DNA of 5,158 bases from assembly GCA_031255915.1 (NCBI GenBank), contig JAIRRP010000060.1, forward strand, positions 1 to 5,158. The letters run 5' to 3'. Each line of letters opens with the position of its first letter. Position 1 is the first letter of the stretch. The notes beneath the pieces are model-generated. The model saw nothing but the letters and a program-made list of their open reading frames with translations, did not search any database and was not told where the DNA came from. A program made the translations under genes and the position numbers. Shown one piece after another: positions 1 through 5,158 of the stretch. This DNA comes from Puniceicoccales bacterium (GTDB lineage: Bacteria; Verrucomicrobiota; Verrucomicrobiia; Opitutales; JAIRLG01).

Positions 1-1780
1 GATGCCGCCAGCTCATTTCGATGCACAGAGTGAATGGATTGTCTCAGAAATCGACGAAAGCGATCGCACCATTGATTATTTTTCTCCCGAGATGACCATT
101 GCTCTTAATGTTGGGTCGGATCATCTCACTAATTATGGCAGTATTGAAGCCATACAGCACAGCTTCGGAGAACTATTTCGCCGAACAAAACAGTGCATCT
201 TTTTTCCTGAAAAGGACTCGATACTCATCGCATTGGCTAAACAATCAAGTATTCCTTACGTCGCATGCGACACGGCGCATCTGCCCTACTCTCAAGAATT
301 TCAAGAATTATTTCAAGGATTCCAACGGACTGACTATGACCTCATTGCTGAGGCTTTTTATCGCTTAACGGGAAATTTCCCTTCGCTCGAATCCTTTTGT
401 AATTTCGCTGGTATTTTTCAGAGAAACAATCTTTTGGCCAGCATTGAAGATCATCTCTTTTTTTGCGACCATGCGCATCATCCCAATGAAATTTGTGCAT
501 CGATCCAATATTTTCATTTGCGCTATCCGACGCACACTCTTTGCGCTATTTTCCGGCCCCACCGCTTTTCTCGCGTTCAGCAATATGCCAGCGAATTCGC
601 AGACGCCTTAAGTCAAGCGGAACGCATCCTCTTTGTCCCAACAGATCCGGCCGATGAAGTCCCAACGGCGGAGGGGAAGTGCGAATGCATTGCTCAACAT
701 GTTGCGAAAAATATCTCCTATGAAATTGCTTCTGCCATTTCTGAAATTCCAAATATCGTTGAACAGTGGATTACTCATGCCAAGAAACCATTCTGTTATA
801 TCTATTTAACAGTGGGATCTTCCATCTTTTTGGAGTCGCTTCCGGAAATCCAAAGCCGCATTTTTCTGAAAGAGTTGAAAAATAAACCCTATTTAGAGAA
901 TATTCCTATTTATGAAAACGAACCTATAGGTACTAAAACAACTTTTAAAGTGGGAGGTTCTGCGCGAATTTTGGCAAGGCCTCAAGATGAACGGCAGTTA
1001 CAAGAGCTCCTTCAGCTATCTAAAAGATACAATATTTCGATATTTTTCCTAGGAAATGGATCTAATCTCCTTTGGGAGGATAAGGGATTTCAAGGACTTG
1101 TCATTTCGTTGAACCATGCTGCTTTTAGGGATTTTCATGTGGAAAAATCGACACAGGTTCGCGTAGGTGCAGGAATGCTGTTGCGGACATTTTGTCATCA
1201 TTTAGCCTCCCATTCCCTCGGCGGTATTGAGGCCTTGAGTGCAATCCCTGCAACCGTAGGCGGAATGCTCGCGATGAATGGTGGAGCTTGCGGAATTTTG
1301 CTGTCAAATTATTTACTCCATATCGAAGTAATTGACCAGGATGGCCATAAAAGGTGCATTCCAAAAGAGGAAATCAATTGGCAATATCGGAAAGGATTTT
1401 GCCATTCTAAGGCATGTATCCTTTCGGCTTTTTTTGAATTCCCTCCTACAGATCCAGAAGAATCCAGACAATTACAGAGACAATTTTCGCAACAGCGATT
1501 AGAACGGCAGCCTTTAAGACCTAATGCCGGAAGTATTTTCCAAAACCCTGATGTAGGTACGCTGAAAGCATGGGAATTGATTGATCGATGTGGTCTCCGT
1601 GGTTTCTGTATAGGTGACGCAGAAATTTCCACTCAACATACCAATTTCATTATGAACAGAGGTCATGCTTCTTCGCAAGATGTTCGACAACTCATCGACC
1701 ATGCTCGGTATAAAGTTTTTGAGCATTTTCAAATCTTTCTGGAGCGAGAAATTTTGCAAATTCCAGGAGATATCTTATAA
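1..1780 (+). CDS. murC-murB: Bifunctional UDP-N-acetylmuramate--L-alanine ligase / UDP-N-acetylenolpyruvoylglucosamine reductase (MurC-MurB fusion), 5'-partial
   Basis: Cytoplasmic peptidoglycan-precursor enzyme. MurB reduces UDP-GlcNAc-enolpyruvate to UDP-MurNAc with NADPH and FAD, and MurC then adds L-alanine using ATP. The reading frame is open at the window edge (codons from base 2), so the ATG at 2-4 is internal; the MurC N-terminus and P-loop lie upstream. Residues here count from that ATG. MurC part (about 1-285): DESD 18-21, DHLTNY 40-45, AHHPNEI 158-164, PHRFSR 186-191. MurB part (about 290-592): TTFKVGGSA 313-321, FAD-site GNGSNLL 351-357, IEALSAIPATVGG 409-421, YRKG 462-465, NAGSIFQNP 508-516 with Ser511 as the expected proton donor, and a C-terminal LEREI (580-584). 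The STQHTNFIMN stretch (543-552) fits the MurB type that lacks the E. coli-like insert. The MurC half is divergent: no GxHNxxN signature is visible and the central region looks short. The frame runs unbroken across the MurC/MurB junction, so this is a true fusion in this sequence. Confidence 0.93.
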   Translation, partial: MPPAHFDAQSEWIVSEIDESDRTIDYFSPEMTIALNVGSDHLTNYGSIEAIQHSFGELFRRTKQCIFFPEKDSILIALAKQSSIPYVACDTAHLPYSQEFQELFQGFQRTDYDLIAEAFYRLTGNFPSLESFCNFAGIFQRNNLLASIEDHLFFCDHAHHPNEICASIQYFHLRYPTHTLCAIFRPHRFSRVQQYASEFADALSQAERILFVPTDPADEVPTAEGKCECIAQHVAKNISYEIASAISEIPNIVEQWITHAKKPFCYIYLTVGSSIFLESLPEIQSRIFLKELKNKPYLENIPIYENEPIGTKTTFKVGGSARILARPQDERQLQELLQLSKRYNISIFFLGNGSNLLWEDKGFQGLVISLNHAAFRDFHVEKSTQVRVGAGMLLRTFCHHLASHSLGGIEALSAIPATVGGMLAMNGGACGILLSNYLLHIEVIDQDGHKRCIPKEEINWQYRKGFCHSKACILSAFFEFPPTDPEESRQLQRQFSQQRLERQPLRPNAGSIFQNPDVGTLKAWELIDRCGLRGFCIGDAEISTQHTNFIMNRGHASSQDVRQLIDHARYKVFEHFQIFLEREILQIPGDIL

Positions 1781-1811
1781 TTTAGTCTGTTTCCGGTGAA
1801 ATGACAAATTT

Positions 1812-1816
1812 AAGGA
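1812..1816 (+). promoter_or_regulatory. Ribosome binding site of malQ
   Basis: AAGGA lies six bases before the ATG at 1823. It supports that start over the nearby out-of-frame ATG triplets at 1801 and 1816. The 42-bp gap after the murC-murB stop shows no hairpin with a T-run, so read-through transcription from murC-murB is likely. Confidence 0.7.
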
Positions 1817-1822
1817 TGAAAT

Positions 1823-3379
1823 ATGGTAAAAAAAGTGGGCTCCTTAACAACTTGGCTCAATGAAAGAGCCGCTGGTGTTTTTCTGCACATTTCGTCCCTG
1901 CCTAGCCATCAGGGAATCGGTTGTTTAGGAGAAGGAGCGAGGCATTGGATCGATTTTCTCTCGGAGAGCGGCTTTCGCTATTGGCAAGTTTGCCCCCTAG
2001 GCCCGACGGGATTTGGCGATTCCCCCTATCAGACCTTTTCCTCTTTTGCCGGAAACCCCTACTTTATTGATCTCGATGATCTCGTTCGAATAGAATATCT
2101 ACATGAAGAAGATATTCTTTCTTTAAAGACTTTGTCACGAGAATATGTCGATTACGGCCAGCTTTACACGCAGTTTTTGCCGAAGCTACAACGAGCTTTC
2201 GAGCGCTTTCTCGACGTGAAACACGATGGTCATCCCTCATTTCTCCGCTTCTGCGAAGAGCAATCCTTTTGGCTCCCGATTTACAGCCTTTTCATGGCCT
2301 TGAAAGAAACATTTCATGGGCAACCCTTTGAACAGTGGCCAGAGCGATTCGGAAATCCTAAAAACATCGCAGATTTACTGGCGGAAGCTTCTCTAAAAAA
2401 ATCCGATAAACTTTACTCTCTTCAAAAGAAGCACTGCTTTATTCAGTACCTCTTCCATCAACAATGGCAAGGTCTGTTGAAATATGCCCATGCAAAGGGA
2501 ATTTTCATCATTGGAGATGTCCCGATATTTCCGGGTAGGGATAGTGCTGATTTTTGGGGTTATCGCTCCATTTTCCAAACGGATAAAAATGGAAAAATCC
2601 GGTATGTCGCCGGAGTTCCTCCCGATGCCTTTTCGGCGGAAGGACAATTTTGGGGCAATCCCATCTTCAATTGGGAAGAGCTTAAAAAGACACACCACCA
2701 TTGGTGGATTCAACGCCTGCAACAGGCCAAATGGTCTTTTGACGTCATCCGCCTAGATCACTTTCGCGGATTTCACGATTACTGGGCCATCCCCGCTGGG
2801 GCAAAAAATGCCCGTCAAGGGCGGTGGCGAAGGGGACCTGGTATTTCATTTTTTCATGAAATTGCTAAAAAAGTACCTGACTTGAAATGCATAGCTGAAG
2901 ACCTCGGTGCCCTTTCACCTGGCGTTCATCAACTCCTCAAGGCATCGCAACTCCCGGGAATGCGTATCCTGCAATTCGCTTTCAACGGAGATCCACAGAA
3001 TCCCTATTTACCTCATATGCACGAAAAAAATTCTGTACTTTACTTGGGGACACATGACAACGACACCACCATCGGCTGGTATGCCAAACTTTCAGCAGAA
3101 GCACAGGATCACGTGCGCCGTTATTTCCAGAGCGATGGCTCAGCGATGGCTTGGGATATAATTCGGCAGGCTTATGTCTCCCCATGCCGGCTTTTGATTC
3201 TAACACTTCAGGACCTTCTATCGCTCGACTCCAGAGCACGTTTCAATACTCCTTCCACTCAGCAGAATAACTGGACTTGGCGGTATACGGCTGAACAACT
3301 TCAAACCCTTAAAATACATTCTTCCGATTATCTAAAAAAACTTTCGGATACCTATGGAAGGAATAGATCGCAAGTATGA
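1823..3379 (+). CDS. malQ: 4-alpha-glucanotransferase (amylomaltase, disproportionating enzyme, GH77)
   Basis: Transfers alpha-1,4-glucan segments between maltodextrins and releases glucose; a cytoplasmic enzyme of glycogen/maltodextrin turnover. The 518 residues match the usual length of the compact bacterial form, with no extra starch-binding domain. Landmarks in order: RAAGVFLHISSLPS near residues 15-28, the acceptor-site region GDSPYQTFSSFAGNPY (65-80), GDVPIFPGRDSADFW (231-245), GVPPDAFSAEGQFWGNP (264-280), nucleophile Asp312 in RLDHFRGF, acid/base Glu359 in IAEDLG, third acid Asp412 in GTHDNDT, and FNTPSTQQNNWTWR (474-487). All three GH77 catalytic carboxylates are present, so the enzyme should be active. 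The usual RxNxPGT motif reads FNTPST, a Gly-to-Ser change of unknown effect. The start is set by homology from about residue 15 and by an AAGGA site six bases upstream. It lies 42 bp after murC-murB on the same strand, probably co-transcribed although the pathways differ. It converges on the minus-strand pseudopilin gene. Confidence 0.96.
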   Translation: MVKKVGSLTTWLNERAAGVFLHISSLPSHQGIGCLGEGARHWIDFLSESGFRYWQVCPLGPTGFGDSPYQTFSSFAGNPYFIDLDDLVRIEYLHEEDILSLKTLSREYVDYGQLYTQFLPKLQRAFERFLDVKHDGHPSFLRFCEEQSFWLPIYSLFMALKETFHGQPFEQWPERFGNPKNIADLLAEASLKKSDKLYSLQKKHCFIQYLFHQQWQGLLKYAHAKGIFIIGDVPIFPGRDSADFWGYRSIFQTDKNGKIRYVAGVPPDAFSAEGQFWGNPIFNWEELKKTHHHWWIQRLQQAKWSFDVIRLDHFRGFHDYWAIPAGAKNARQGRWRRGPGISFFHEIAKKVPDLKCIAEDLGALSPGVHQLLKASQLPGMRILQFAFNGDPQNPYLPHMHEKNSVLYLGTHDNDTTIGWYAKLSAEAQDHVRRYFQSDGSAMAWDIIRQAYVSPCRLLILTLQDLLSLDSRARFNTPSTQQNNWTWRYTAEQLQTLKIHSSDYLKKLSDTYGRNRSQV

Positions 3380-3410
3380 ACGACAAAATCGCATTTCTCG
3401 AGAGCTTTAG

Positions 3411-3553
3411 AGGGTGTCGTCAAAAAAAAGGTTAACAAAGGGAAAAAGAGAGAAAAGAAAGATGGAATGGAAAAGAAGATACATAGGAGACTTGTTTCTG
3501 CATTCCACATCCCCTCTATCTCTCTTTTTGTTGTCTTATTTTGATGACACCCT
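3411..3553. repeat. 143-bp segment with 15-bp terminal inverted repeats, MITE-like or long imperfect hairpin
   Basis: The left end AGGGTGTCGTCAAAA (3411-3425) and the reverse complement of the right end (3539-3553) match at 14 of 15 positions. Inside these ends the two arms keep an imperfect complementarity. An AACAAA on the left meets TTTGTT on the right, AAAAAGAGAG (about 3443-3452) meets CTCTCTTTTT (3520-3529), and GATGGAATG meets CATTCCACATC. The whole can be drawn as one long bulged hairpin. A 7-bp direct repeat GCTTTAG lies immediately left (3404-3410) and three bases beyond the right end (3557-3563), suggestive of a target duplication but not cleanly placed. There is no transposase and no room for one. 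It could be a non-autonomous element, or a long hairpin that also ends malQ transcription. I could not assign an IS family. Confidence 0.5.
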
Positions 3554-3627
3554 TTGGCTTTAGGTAACCTATAGTTGGAGTATTGCGATGGGTTTCTCTT
3601 TCCCTCATGCTTCGTAGATAAGTAGAG

Positions 3628-3652
3628 GAATATTCCCAAGCTTGGGGTATTC
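3628..3652. repeat. Overlapping palindromes / hairpin next to the four-way junction
   Basis: GGAATATTCC (3627-3636) is a perfect 10-bp palindrome and CCCAAGCTTGGG (3635-3646) a perfect 12-bp palindrome overlapping it by two bases. As a single hairpin, GAATA (3628-3632) pairs with TATTC (3648-3652) around the CCCAAGCTTGGG core. This hairpin ends exactly where the 14-bp outer stem of the next structure begins (3653), so the two would stack end to end. Confidence 0.6.
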
Positions 3653-3761
3653 GGTTCGTCGCCTTTGCGGTAAGGAAAAAATGCAAAGCGGGAGCTTTCA
3701 TTTTTCCTTACCGCGGCCCGCGTAGCGGGCGGGAGCCCGGAGGGCTCAAAGGCGGCGAACC
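3653..3761. repeat. Nested inverted repeats that can form a compact four-way junction
   Basis: The outer stem is 3653-3666 with 3748-3761: 14 pairs, 13 Watson-Crick and one T-G. It encloses three hairpins almost without unpaired bases. Hairpin 1 is 3667-3689 with 3694-3714 (21 pairs, two single-base bulges, loop GGGA). Hairpin 2 is GCCCGC-GTA-GCGGGC (3716-3730). Hairpin 3 is GAGCCC-GGA-GGGCTC (3733-3747). Only G3715 and GG 3731-3732 are left over. A small CGGT-GGA-ACCG hairpin follows (3765-3775). A competing pairing, GGCGG (3751-3755) with CCGCC (3761-3765), would open the outer stem. Such near-complete pairing over 109 bases is unlikely by chance. It fits a REP/BIME-like or other dispersed palindromic element, or a structured RNA; the sequence alone does not decide which, nor on which strand it might act. 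Confidence 0.75.
3676..3706. terminator. Possible bidirectional terminator between convergent genes
   Basis: The tip of hairpin 1 reads A-run, CAAAGC, GGGA, GCTTTC, T-run. On both strands this is a short stem followed by a T-tract (CATTTTT on plus, GCATTTTTT on minus), the arrangement expected for a shared terminator of malQ and the pseudopilin gene. The core stem is short and only partly GC, and it sits about 300 bp from the malQ stop and about 160 bp from the other stop, so this remains a candidate. Confidence 0.35.
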
Positions 3762-3869
3762 CGCCGGTGGAACCGAGACGGTATTCCGGAAAAAGCAGCA
3801 AACTTCAGACAGGAATTACAGAAATTTTCTCCATCGCCAAACCACACCCATAGCCCCGGTATCGCCCTT

Positions 3870-4505
3870 TTATTTCCAGGATCTCACATTTTTACGTGGA
3901 TCTGAATGAATGGACCAAATTGCTATATCGGACAATAATCCTGCTTCCGGAACAAATGCCTTTATGGCCTCTGGGAAAAGGATTTGTGGGATGCGTCGAT
4001 CATCATCGGAAGGATTTTCCAAAAGAATAAAAATTTTTTCATTATTGAAGATATCGGCGATGCGATCTTCCTCCCGGTCACCGGTGGACGTTTTTAATAG
4101 GTCATCAGGCGAAATTTCCAAAAACACAATACGTTTAGGATTTAGTCTTAAATGTTCCGCTGTAAGCGCAGAACCATTTGGCTCTTTCCCACTGAGGGCT
4201 CGGATAAAATTTTGACTATTCACCCTAGAGCCCAATTCAAAAACAGCACCAATATCCTCCGATAATTCCATAAAAGGAGGATAGCTCTGGTATTCAGAAT
4301 AGTAGTCCCGCAGGGCGTGGATAAAGCGCTGAAATTGCATACTTCCCTGTTTCTGTAGGGCAGAAATCCTAGCCGAATTTACAGCCGGTGCGACGATGGA
4401 CAATAGGATCAGCAGAATCGAGACAACCGTCAACATCTCTATCAACGTCATCCCCGAGACCAATGAACCTAAACGAAATCGACCAACGGATGACCTTTTA
4501 TTCAG
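3870..4505 (-). CDS. Prepilin-type pseudopilin-like protein (type IV pilin leader, GspG-like fold suspected)
   Basis: Inner-membrane prepilin-like protein, probably processed by a prepilin peptidase and built into a type II secretion or type IV pilus-like fibre. The class III signature is clear: a basic leader, then G|MTLIEMLTVVSILLILLSIVAP, with cleavage after Gly18, Glu at mature position 5 and a hydrophobic helix of about 20 residues. Next comes an amphipathic helix containing FIHALRDYYSEYQSYPP, as in GspG-type pseudopilins, and a C-terminus ending NVRSW-K like the DIRSW ends of that group. The DPWGNPY motif typical of GspG is not seen, so it may be a minor or lineage-specific pseudopilin. 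Start choice: CTG at 4505-4503, six bases after GGAGG, gives 211 residues and an 18-residue leader with Lys3, Arg4, Arg9 and Arg11. The alternative TTG at 4463 leaves only MVSG before the cleavage site and lacks a good binding site. A stop at 4520-4518 bars any longer start in frame. It follows the IPT/TIG gene by 37 bp, probably one operon. Confidence 0.85.
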   Translation of the reverse strand: MNKRSSVGRFRLGSLVSGMTLIEMLTVVSILLILLSIVAPAVNSARISALQKQGSMQFQRFIHALRDYYSEYQSYPPFMELSEDIGAVFELGSRVNSQNFIRALSGKEPNGSALTAEHLRLNPKRIVFLEISPDDLLKTSTGDREEDRIADIFNNEKIFILLENPSDDDRRIPQILFPEAIKAFVPEAGLLSDIAIWSIHSDPRKNVRSWK

Positions 4506-4511
4506 TATAAT

Positions 4512-4516
4512 CCTCC
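4512..4516 (-). promoter_or_regulatory. Ribosome binding site that points to a CTG start
   Basis: On the minus strand GGAGG is followed by ATTATA and then CTG AAT AAA AGG in the pseudopilin frame. This is the strongest Shine-Dalgarno match near the gene, and six bases is ideal spacing. No ATG or GTG lies in that frame between the upstream stop (4520-4518) and the cleavage-site Met, so CTG is the best start. Confidence 0.6.
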
Positions 4517-4542
4517 ATCACCATAAATGCCTCCAGTGCCAT

Positions 4543-5158
4543 TTACTCGATGACGATGGTATCGTCGTCAGATACCCCTTCCTCATTACCGGATTCAAAA
4601 GAAGAAGCAGCCTCCACATTGGAGAAAGTATTTGGTAAAAATTTCGAAATATCCGCTTGTTCCTTTGGCTTACCGATAACATGGACGGGAATCTCTAGTA
4701 ATTGATACCCCGGAGCTTCTACATATAATTTACCCGAAGCTTCATATCCGTTCCCAGAAATAAGTACATCGACGAAACGAGATCCTTTGGGTATGCAGAC
4801 CTCTGGCATTACAATATCCTCTGGAATATCCGTCGTTACCAGGAGTAGTAGATCCGTGGGTACTCGATAGGGTACACTCAACCGAAAAGCTTGTCGTTCC
4901 TCTCCGCGCAATTCTAAATGATACGTCGACGAATCAATCGGAGTGGAATCGATGAAAAAATCTCCCAGGGGAAGTTCTCCCTGTGGGCCTTGAAGTGTCA
5001 AACAATAATTCCTGTTTGTCTCTATGTGGGGAACTATGAATTCTGCCCTACGGTCGTCATATACTCGCGTTTCCACTGACATGTTTCCAAAGACGACCCG
5101 ATCATCCTTTTGAAATCCACAGCCCAAAAGCATCACTTTGGTTCCAGGAATTCCTCGA
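4543..5158 (-). CDS. IPT/TIG-domain beta-sandwich protein with acidic tail, 5'-partial
   Basis: The frame is open to the window edge: RGIPGTK precedes the first possible start (GTG at 5136), so the N-terminus lies outside and 204 residues are visible. The entry sequence GIPGTKVMLLGCGF, then VVFGN and later FIVPHI, fits an IPT/TIG immunoglobulin-like domain (family pattern G..GT.V.I.G.GF ... V.FG) over roughly the first 70 residues. A second beta-rich module follows (about 75-165), with IVMPEVCIPKGSRFVDVLISGNGYEASG and a closing EAPGYQLLEIPVHV, resembling repeated Ig-like surface modules. The last 40 residues are low in hydrophobics and acidic (GNEEGVSDDDTIVIE). No membrane anchor is visible in this part. 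The likely setting is periplasmic or cell-surface, but the function is unknown. It ends 37 bp before the proposed pseudopilin start on the same strand, so a role linked to that fibre or secretion system is possible but inferred from position only. Confidence 0.8.
   Translation of the reverse strand, partial: RGIPGTKVMLLGCGFQKDDRVVFGNMSVETRVYDDRRAEFIVPHIETNRNYCLTLQGPQGELPLGDFFIDSTPIDSSTYHLELRGEERQAFRLSVPYRVPTDLLLLVTTDIPEDIVMPEVCIPKGSRFVDVLISGNGYEASGKLYVEAPGYQLLEIPVHVIGKPKEQADISKFLPNTFSNVEAASSFESGNEEGVSDDDTIVIE

Larger units (their letters stand above)
3380..3869. other. Convergent intergenic region rich in inverted repeats, no credible gene
   Basis: This 490-bp gap separates the 3' end of malQ from the 3' end of the minus-strand pseudopilin gene. 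I see no tRNA, rRNA or recognisable protein. It holds a segment bounded by inverted repeats (3411-3553), a short imperfect palindrome TAGGTAACCTA (3561-3571), a cluster of palindromes and nested hairpins (3627-3786) and a plain tail (3787-3869). Local composition shifts sharply, from A/G-rich at about 3421-3480 through T/C-rich at about 3505-3540 to very GC-rich at about 3711-3770. Long stop-free frames cross it on the minus strand, but they run through hairpin arms and overlap malQ, so I do not call them genes. Confidence 0.85.

Noticed and set aside
2..4. ATG at the left edge as the start of the Mur gene
   Set aside because: A MurC domain starting here would lack its N-terminal Rossmann domain and P-loop; the first residues already lie next to the DESD motif, so the gene begins upstream.
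3380..3420. ACGACA (3380-3385) paired with TGTCGT (3415-3420) as a malQ terminator
   Set aside because: The stem is only six pairs with a 29-base loop and is followed by an A-run rather than a T-run on the malQ strand.
3462..3563. Plus-strand 33-codon ORF (MEWKRRYIGDLF...) inside the inverted-repeat segment
   Set aside because: It has only a weak purine-rich upstream stretch and no homology I recognise, and its sequence is dictated by the repeat arms.
3516..3701. Minus-strand 61-codon ATG frame
   Set aside because: The start codon lies inside the long hairpin, there is no family resemblance, and it overlaps the other spurious frame.
3352..3801. Minus-strand open frame of 149 codons across the convergent gap
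   Set aside because: It starts at a TTG, overlaps the malQ 3' end, reads through both arms of several hairpins and gives low-complexity Phe/Leu/Ser-rich stretches with no recognisable domain. The lack of stops is mildly unusual but is explained by the biased composition.
3787..3869. Search for a terminator right after the pseudopilin stop
   Set aside because: No hairpin with a T-tract is visible on the minus strand within this stretch; only a short AGAAATTTTCT palindrome occurs, which cannot form a hairpin.
5090..5136. Apparent lipoprotein start (MLLGC) for the right-hand gene
   Set aside because: The frame continues upstream to the window edge with GIPGTK, and MLLGCGF is the early strand of an IPT/TIG domain. 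The Cys is not a lipobox and the Met is internal.

Overview
The window reads as a piece of a bacterial chromosome of moderate, slightly AT-leaning base composition. The best lineage guess is the Planctomycetota-Verrucomicrobiota-Chlamydiota group, perhaps an Opitutales/Puniceicoccales-like verrucomicrobium. This rests on a fused MurC-MurB protein and on a pseudopilin-like protein with a C-terminus ending in the VRSW style. It is an inference from gene content, not a verified placement.

Layout. (1) Positions 1-1780, + strand: the 3' part of a bifunctional peptidoglycan-precursor gene, with the C-terminal two thirds of a MurC ligase module joined in frame to a complete MurB reductase module. 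(2) Positions 1823-3379, + strand: a complete GH77 4-alpha-glucanotransferase (malQ) with all three catalytic acids, 42 bp downstream and probably co-transcribed. (3) Positions 3380-3869: a 490-bp convergent intergenic region with no credible gene but much DNA secondary structure. It holds a 143-bp segment bounded by 15-bp terminal inverted repeats. After that comes a block of palindromes and nested hairpins that can fold into a compact four-way junction. (4) Positions 3870-4505, - strand: a prepilin-type pseudopilin-like protein that probably starts at a CTG codon behind a strong ribosome binding site. (5) Positions 4543-5158, - strand: the C-terminal part of a beta-sandwich protein that enters the window inside an IPT/TIG domain. 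It lies directly upstream of the pseudopilin gene and is probably in the same operon.

How the genes relate. murCB serves UDP-MurNAc-peptide synthesis (MurB makes UDP-MurNAc, MurC adds L-Ala). malQ serves glycogen/maltodextrin metabolism. They share direction but no obvious pathway. The minus-strand pair looks like envelope or secretion biology: a type IV pilin-like leader protein next to an Ig-like surface or periplasmic protein. The most unusual parts are the structured intergenic block, the divergent MurC module, which lacks the usual HNxxN ATP-binding signature, and the non-ATG start of the pseudopilin gene.
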